NCBI RefSeq assembly: GCF_013283195.1
Contig: NZ_JABEKT010000001.1
Coordinates: 532,795-596,794 of the forward strand
DNA from: Ensifer adhaerens
GTDB lineage: Bacteria > Pseudomonadota > Alphaproteobacteria > Rhizobiales > Rhizobiaceae
DNA: 64,000 bases
Reading direction: 5' to 3'
Under the pieces are notes generated by a model. It was given only the letters and a program-made list of their open reading frames with translations, was not told where the DNA came from and ran no database searches. The position numbers were made by a program, and so were the translations under genes. Below are positions 60,813 to 64,000 of this stretch, piece by piece (the stretch's first letter is position 1; each line of letters opens with the position of its first letter).

Positions 60813-61182
60813 GATGGAACATCCGCTCAAATGAATGACATTCGGCGGCGCTCTGCCTTGGTATCGGTGGTGTGAAATGACCGGACAGACGCCGCAACAA
60901 CGATTGAAGTGTTGTTGCGGCTTACCTGGTTGCTGACTCGGTGGTCCCCATTCCGGTCTCCAAAGAAATTCTGCGCGCGTTGGTTTATGCGTGACCCGTT
61001 TACCAGCCAAGGCAGCAAACGACAACCACTTGCTGTCTCGTGACCATGATCACGACGGCGCCTTGCATCCAGAAGAATGCACGAGGCACGCTCCAGCACG
61101 TTGATTCCAAAACATGCTATCCGCCCTGAGCGAAATCACCTCAAACCGCGATACTCTGCTGATGTGTCGCCTCGCGCTGGCG
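60813..61182. other. Leader region of the floR-like gene
   Basis: 370 bp without a supported gene. It contains the hairpin at 60891-60921. No short leader peptide of the cmlA type could be assigned with confidence. Confidence 0.45.
60891..60921 (-). promoter_or_regulatory. Perfect 11-bp inverted repeat upstream of the floR-like gene
   Basis: GCCGCAACAAC (60891-60901) and GTTGTTGCGGC (60911-60921) are separated by nine bases. There is no T-run on either side. It may be an operator or the stem of a leader RNA. Confidence 0.6.
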
Positions 61183-61455
61183 TTATGGGTGTTGGCCCGG
61201 TTTCACCGTCAGCCGGTTCTCGACGGTCGTCACACCGATAACCGACCTTGCGGCGTCACCGGCGCAAGCCACGTCGGACTCGCTCTGAACCTGACCCGAC
61301 AGCACGATCATTTCGCCGAGCGCAAACACGTCCATATCGGTGATATCGATGAAGGTGGCGTAGCGGATGAAGCGCAGGACCTTGCCCGCCAGATCGTCAT
61401 CCTTCAGATGAGGATCGTCGTCCTGGTGGGAGTAAATGGGCTTCTCTGTTGGCAT
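61183..61455 (-). CDS. BON-domain protein
   Basis: A 90-residue protein whose C-terminal two-thirds (about residues 30-88) form a BON-like fold: VFALGEMIVLSGQVQSESDVACAGDAARSVIGVTTVENRLTV. No signal peptide is present. The start at 61455 (MPTEKPIYSHQDDDPHL) is chosen over a longer frame because the upstream part is Arg-rich and unlike the family. BON domains bind membranes or phospholipids and appear in stress proteins of the OsmY type. Confidence 0.8.
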   Translation of the reverse strand: MPTEKPIYSHQDDDPHLKDDDLAGKVLRFIRYATFIDITDMDVFALGEMIVLSGQVQSESDVACAGDAARSVIGVTTVENRLTVKPGQHP

Positions 61456-61618
61456 TGGCTTTATCCCGGTGCTGTTCGGGAACGCCCCGGACAAGGGAAT
61501 GTTCCGGTCTTCTTGCCCCGGATCTGCGGCCTCGACCGATGCACGCAACGGGTCGCGCAACCTTGCGGGGGTGACGCGAACGGGTCTATTCCTGTCGAAC
61601 CGTTCCCAAGGTTGACGC

Positions 61619-62563
61619 ATGTCCGATATTTTTCTGAACGTTCTGCCCGTCTTCATCCTGATCCTCACAGGCTGGTTGATCGTCCGGTTTGGCTACCTGA
61701 AGCCGACCGTCGGCGATGCGCTCGGCGATTTCGTTTTCCGGGTCGCGGTGCCCGTTCTTCTGTTTCGAACGATCGCCGAGGCGGATTTCAAGGACGGCTC
61801 GCCCTGGCCGCTCTGGGTCGCCTATTTCTCCGGCGTCGCCGTCACCTGGACCATCGGCCATCTCGCAGCGACGCTCGTCTTTGGCCGCGATGCCCGCATG
61901 GGGGTGCTCGCCGGTGTTTCCTCGGCCTTCGCCAACACCGTCTTCATCGGCCTGCCGCTGGTGTCGCGCATCGTCGGCGAGGAGGGGATCGTGGCGCTCT
62001 CCATCCTGCTCTCCGTTCATCTGCCTGTCATGATGATCGCCGGCACGGTGCTGATGGAGCGCGCCGAGCGCAAGGTCAGCGGCAAGCCGGGGCAAAGCCC
62101 GCTGACGCTTTTGGGGGGTGTTGCCCGCAACCTGGCGCGCAATCCGCTGGTCATCGGCCTTGCCTGTGGCGCCGCCGTCCACCTTATCGGCCAGCCGCTG
62201 GGCGGACCGGTCAAGAGTGTTGTCGATCAGCTTGCCGCCGTTGCCGCGCCGGCCGCACTCGTGTCGATCGGCATGGCGCTCGACAAGTATGGCCTGGTCG
62301 GCAATCTCGGTCTGGCGACGGTGACGAGCGTCTTGAAGCTCGTGGTCCTGCCGGGTGTCGTCTTTGTTGCCTGTCACCTGCTCGGCCTCAACGACGACTG
62401 GACGGCGGCACTTGTCCTCACGTCCGCAGTGCCGACCGGCGTCAATGCCTGGCTGATCGCCAATCATTTCAACGTCGGTCACGCACTGGCGTCATCGACC
62501 ATCACGCTGACGACCGCACTTGGTGTGGTCAGCGTTTCGGCGTGGGCCTACCTCCTGATGTAG
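61619..62563 (+). CDS. AEC (auxin efflux carrier) family transporter
   Basis: A 314-residue inner-membrane protein with about ten helices. It opens MSDIFLNVLPVFILILTGWLIVRFGYL, has VSSAFANTVFIGLPLVSRI in the first half and KLVVLPGVVFVACHLLGLNDDWTAALVLTSAVPTGVNAWLIANHF in the second, the typical AEC signature. Substrates of bacterial members include malonate and other carboxylates; nothing nearby indicates which. It is read alone. Confidence 0.9.
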   Translation: MSDIFLNVLPVFILILTGWLIVRFGYLKPTVGDALGDFVFRVAVPVLLFRTIAEADFKDGSPWPLWVAYFSGVAVTWTIGHLAATLVFGRDARMGVLAGVSSAFANTVFIGLPLVSRIVGEEGIVALSILLSVHLPVMMIAGTVLMERAERKVSGKPGQSPLTLLGGVARNLARNPLVIGLACGAAVHLIGQPLGGPVKSVVDQLAAVAAPAALVSIGMALDKYGLVGNLGLATVTSVLKLVVLPGVVFVACHLLGLNDDWTAALVLTSAVPTGVNAWLIANHFNVGHALASSTITLTTALGVVSVSAWAYLLM

Positions 62564-62588
62564 AGCCGGTCGCCCGGGCGCAAGACAG

Positions 62589-62618
62589 CAAAAAGCCCGG
62601 CGCGATGGCCGGGCTTCT
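62589..62618. terminator. Terminator between the AEC gene and cycM
   Basis: AGCCCGGC (62594-62601) pairs with GCCGGGCT (62608-62615). Read leftward it ends in TTTTTG, so it mainly serves cycM; rightward it has TTCTC. Confidence 0.82.
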
Positions 62619-62646
62619 CGAAATCAGATCGATTGCACGCTCTGGC

Positions 62647-63330
62647 TTATTGGGCCGGTGCGGGCTGGCCTTCCGGAGCAGCCTGGCCTTCAGCCGGCTT
62701 GGCTTCCGCTGCGGGCGCTTCGGCCGGCTTCTCGGCGGCGCCTTCGGTGGCCGCAGCGGGAGCTGCTTCCGCAGAGGCGGCTGCATCCGGGAGAGCGGCC
62801 GGAGCGTCGGCATGTTCGCGCAGGTAGGCAATCAGGTTGGCGCGTTCGTCAGGCTTCTTGACGCCGGCGAAGCCCATGGCGGTGCCCGGAACGTGCTTCT
62901 TCGGTGCTTCGATGAAGAAGCTGAGGTGGTCGTAATCCCAAACGACCTTGCCGCCTTCGGAGAAGGTCTTCATGCCAGCCGAGTAGCTGAAGCCTTCATG
63001 CGAGGCGATCGGGCGGTTGACGAGACCCCACAGGTTGGGACCGACCTTGTTGGCCCCTCCCTTATCCACGGTGTGACAGCTTGCGCATTTCTTGAACACG
63101 GTTTCGCCGGCTGCAACGTCTGCCTTGAGGAGCAAGGGCTTGATATCGACTTCAGCCTCTTCCTGGGCGCCCGCACCAGCGTCCGCCGTGCCTTCTTCGG
63201 CAACGATCGCGAAGCCTTCCTTCTCGGGAGCCTCGGAATGGAAAATGCCTTCCGACGCAATGGATACGGACATCAGAACGAAAACCGTACCCAGAAAGGC
63301 ACCCACGCCCATGTTCACATATGAGTTCAT
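62647..63330 (-). CDS. cycM: Membrane-anchored cytochrome c (CycM type)
   Basis: A 227-residue cytochrome c552. An uncleaved N-terminal anchor ([30 protein letters not shown]) precedes the class I heme domain with Cys82, Cys85 and His86 ([13 protein letters not shown]), [21 protein letters not shown] and the axial Met in [24 protein letters not shown] tail of about 55 residues rich in Ala, Glu and Pro follows. CycM passes electrons from the bc1 complex to aa3 oxidase in rhizobia. The frame is open 51 codons upstream; 63330 is the CycM-like start. Confidence 0.94.
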   Translation of the reverse strand: MNSYVNMGVGAFLGTVFVLMSVSIASEGIFHSEAPEKEGFAIVAEEGTADAGAGAQEEAEVDIKPLLLKADVAAGETVFKKCASCHTVDKGGANKVGPNLWGLVNRPIASHEGFSYSAGMKTFSEGGKVVWDYDHLSFFIEAPKKHVPGTAMGFAGVKKPDERANLIAYLREHADAPAALPDAAASAEAAPAAATEGAAEKPAEAPAAEAKPAEGQAAPEGQPAPAQ

Positions 63331-63486
63331 CTGCAAACGCTCCCTTTGCCACCGGCGTAAACAAAAACCCGGCCCATCTTGAAATCGCGCGGAACCTATG
63401 TCTTTTGGCTCTGCGTTGCAACAGAGATTATGGACCCCGAACTGAGACTTTTTGACACCTTCGGCGGGGTTCTTGAAGGCCACATC

Positions 63487-64000
63487 ATGAAACGCGAAAA
63501 TTCAGGCAAAGCCATCGTGCTCATTCCGGCACGCATGGCCTCCACCCGTCTGCCGGGCAAACCGCTCGCCGATATCTGCGGCCTGCCGATGATCGTCCAG
63601 GTTGCCAAACGTGCGGCGGAAGCCGATGTCGGACGCGTCGTCGTGGCCGTTGACGACCAGACTGTGTTCGATGTCGTGCGCGATGCCGGTTTCGAAGCGA
63701 TCATGACGCGGATCGATCACCAGTCCGGATCAGACCGGATCTATGAGGCGCTGACGAAGGCCGATCCGCACCGTGAGGCGGAATTCGTCATCAACGTCCA
63801 GGGCGATCTGCCGACGATCGAGTCCGCTCCGATCCGCGCCTCGCTAAAGCCGCTCGTCGACAATGCCTCGACCGATATCGCCACTCTCACGGTGGCAATC
63901 ACCGATGAGGAAGAGAAGAAGAGCCCCAACATCGTCAAGATCGTCGGTTCGCCGTTGTCGGCCACGCGCCTGCGCGCTCTCTATTTTACCCGCGCCACCG
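63487..64000 (+). CDS. kdsB: 3-deoxy-manno-octulosonate cytidylyltransferase, 5' part
   Basis: The frame runs off the right edge; 171 residues are visible. [43 protein letters not shown] is the nucleotide-binding opening of KdsB, followed by [39 protein letters not shown] and [14 protein letters not shown] with the metal-binding Asp. It activates Kdo as CMP-Kdo for lipopolysaccharide core synthesis. It is divergent from cycM, with GAAGG before the ATG. Confidence 0.95.
   Translation, partial: MKRENSGKAIVLIPARMASTRLPGKPLADICGLPMIVQVAKRAAEADVGRVVVAVDDQTVFDVVRDAGFEAIMTRIDHQSGSDRIYEALTKADPHREAEFVINVQGDLPTIESAPIRASLKPLVDNASTDIATLTVAITDEEEKKSPNIVKIVGSPLSATRLRALYFTRAT

Overview
The window looks like chromosome of a Rhizobiales bacterium, most likely Sinorhizobium/Ensifer or a close relative. 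The evidence is high GC with strong GC3 bias, a CycM-type membrane cytochrome c, a rhizobial PolA, an alpha-r14 (NfeR1/cuckoo-type) small RNA with three anti-Shine-Dalgarno loops, and dispersed intergenic repeats of kinds I recognise from rhizobia. No searches were run: all family names come from reading the translated sequence.

Layout. 1-11.5 kb: housekeeping genes (5' end of a class A penicillin-binding protein, small exported proteins, the alpha-r14 sRNA, an EamA transporter, a UPF0104 protein, an M20 peptidase, a MarR regulator, polA, purU). 11.5-16.6 kb: an AcrAB-like RND pump with its TetR regulator and an operator close to the E. coli AcrR site. 16.8-27.4 kb: a divergent amino-sugar locus. 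Leftward run murQ, an ABC importer (binding protein, two permeases, ATPase) and a Gfo/Idh oxidoreductase. Rightward run a BadF-type kinase, a GntR regulator, a SIS deaminase-like protein and nagA. Both promoters carry the same 19-bp element in mirror orientation. 27.4-30.4 kb: cutC, a ROK kinase and an amidase with ATGA overlaps. 30.7-34.2 kb: a CysZ-like protein, slyX, a BMP binding protein, msrA and a small membrane protein.

A tRNA-Ser(GGA) at 34.6 kb marks the left side of an accessory block reaching about 54.6 kb. It holds two SulP anion transporters, two AspT-type antiporters flanking an unusually long Orn/Lys/Arg-type decarboxylase, a porin, a broken CYTH gene, an AI-2E family protein, a class I PPK2 polyphosphate kinase, a FixK-like Crp/Fnr regulator, small membrane and unknown proteins, and a TPR membrane sensor. 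Two FNR/FixK boxes are placed as class II activator sites in front of sulP2 and ppk2, so part of the block is probably a regulon of the resident regulator. This block is the best candidate here for an incompletely described system: a decarboxylation/antiport cycle coupled to anion transport and polyphosphate metabolism under low-oxygen or acid control.

54.9-62.5 kb: small regulatory modules (an HTH/Clp-N operon with palindromes on its -35 and -10, an ArsR/SRPBCC/DHFR-like operon, a MerR/BtrH-like pair), a FloR/CmlA-like phenicol exporter with a large upstream hairpin, a BON protein and an AEC transporter. 62.6-64 kb: cycM and the 5' part of kdsB. I saw no transposase, integrase, CRISPR array, rRNA or replication origin.
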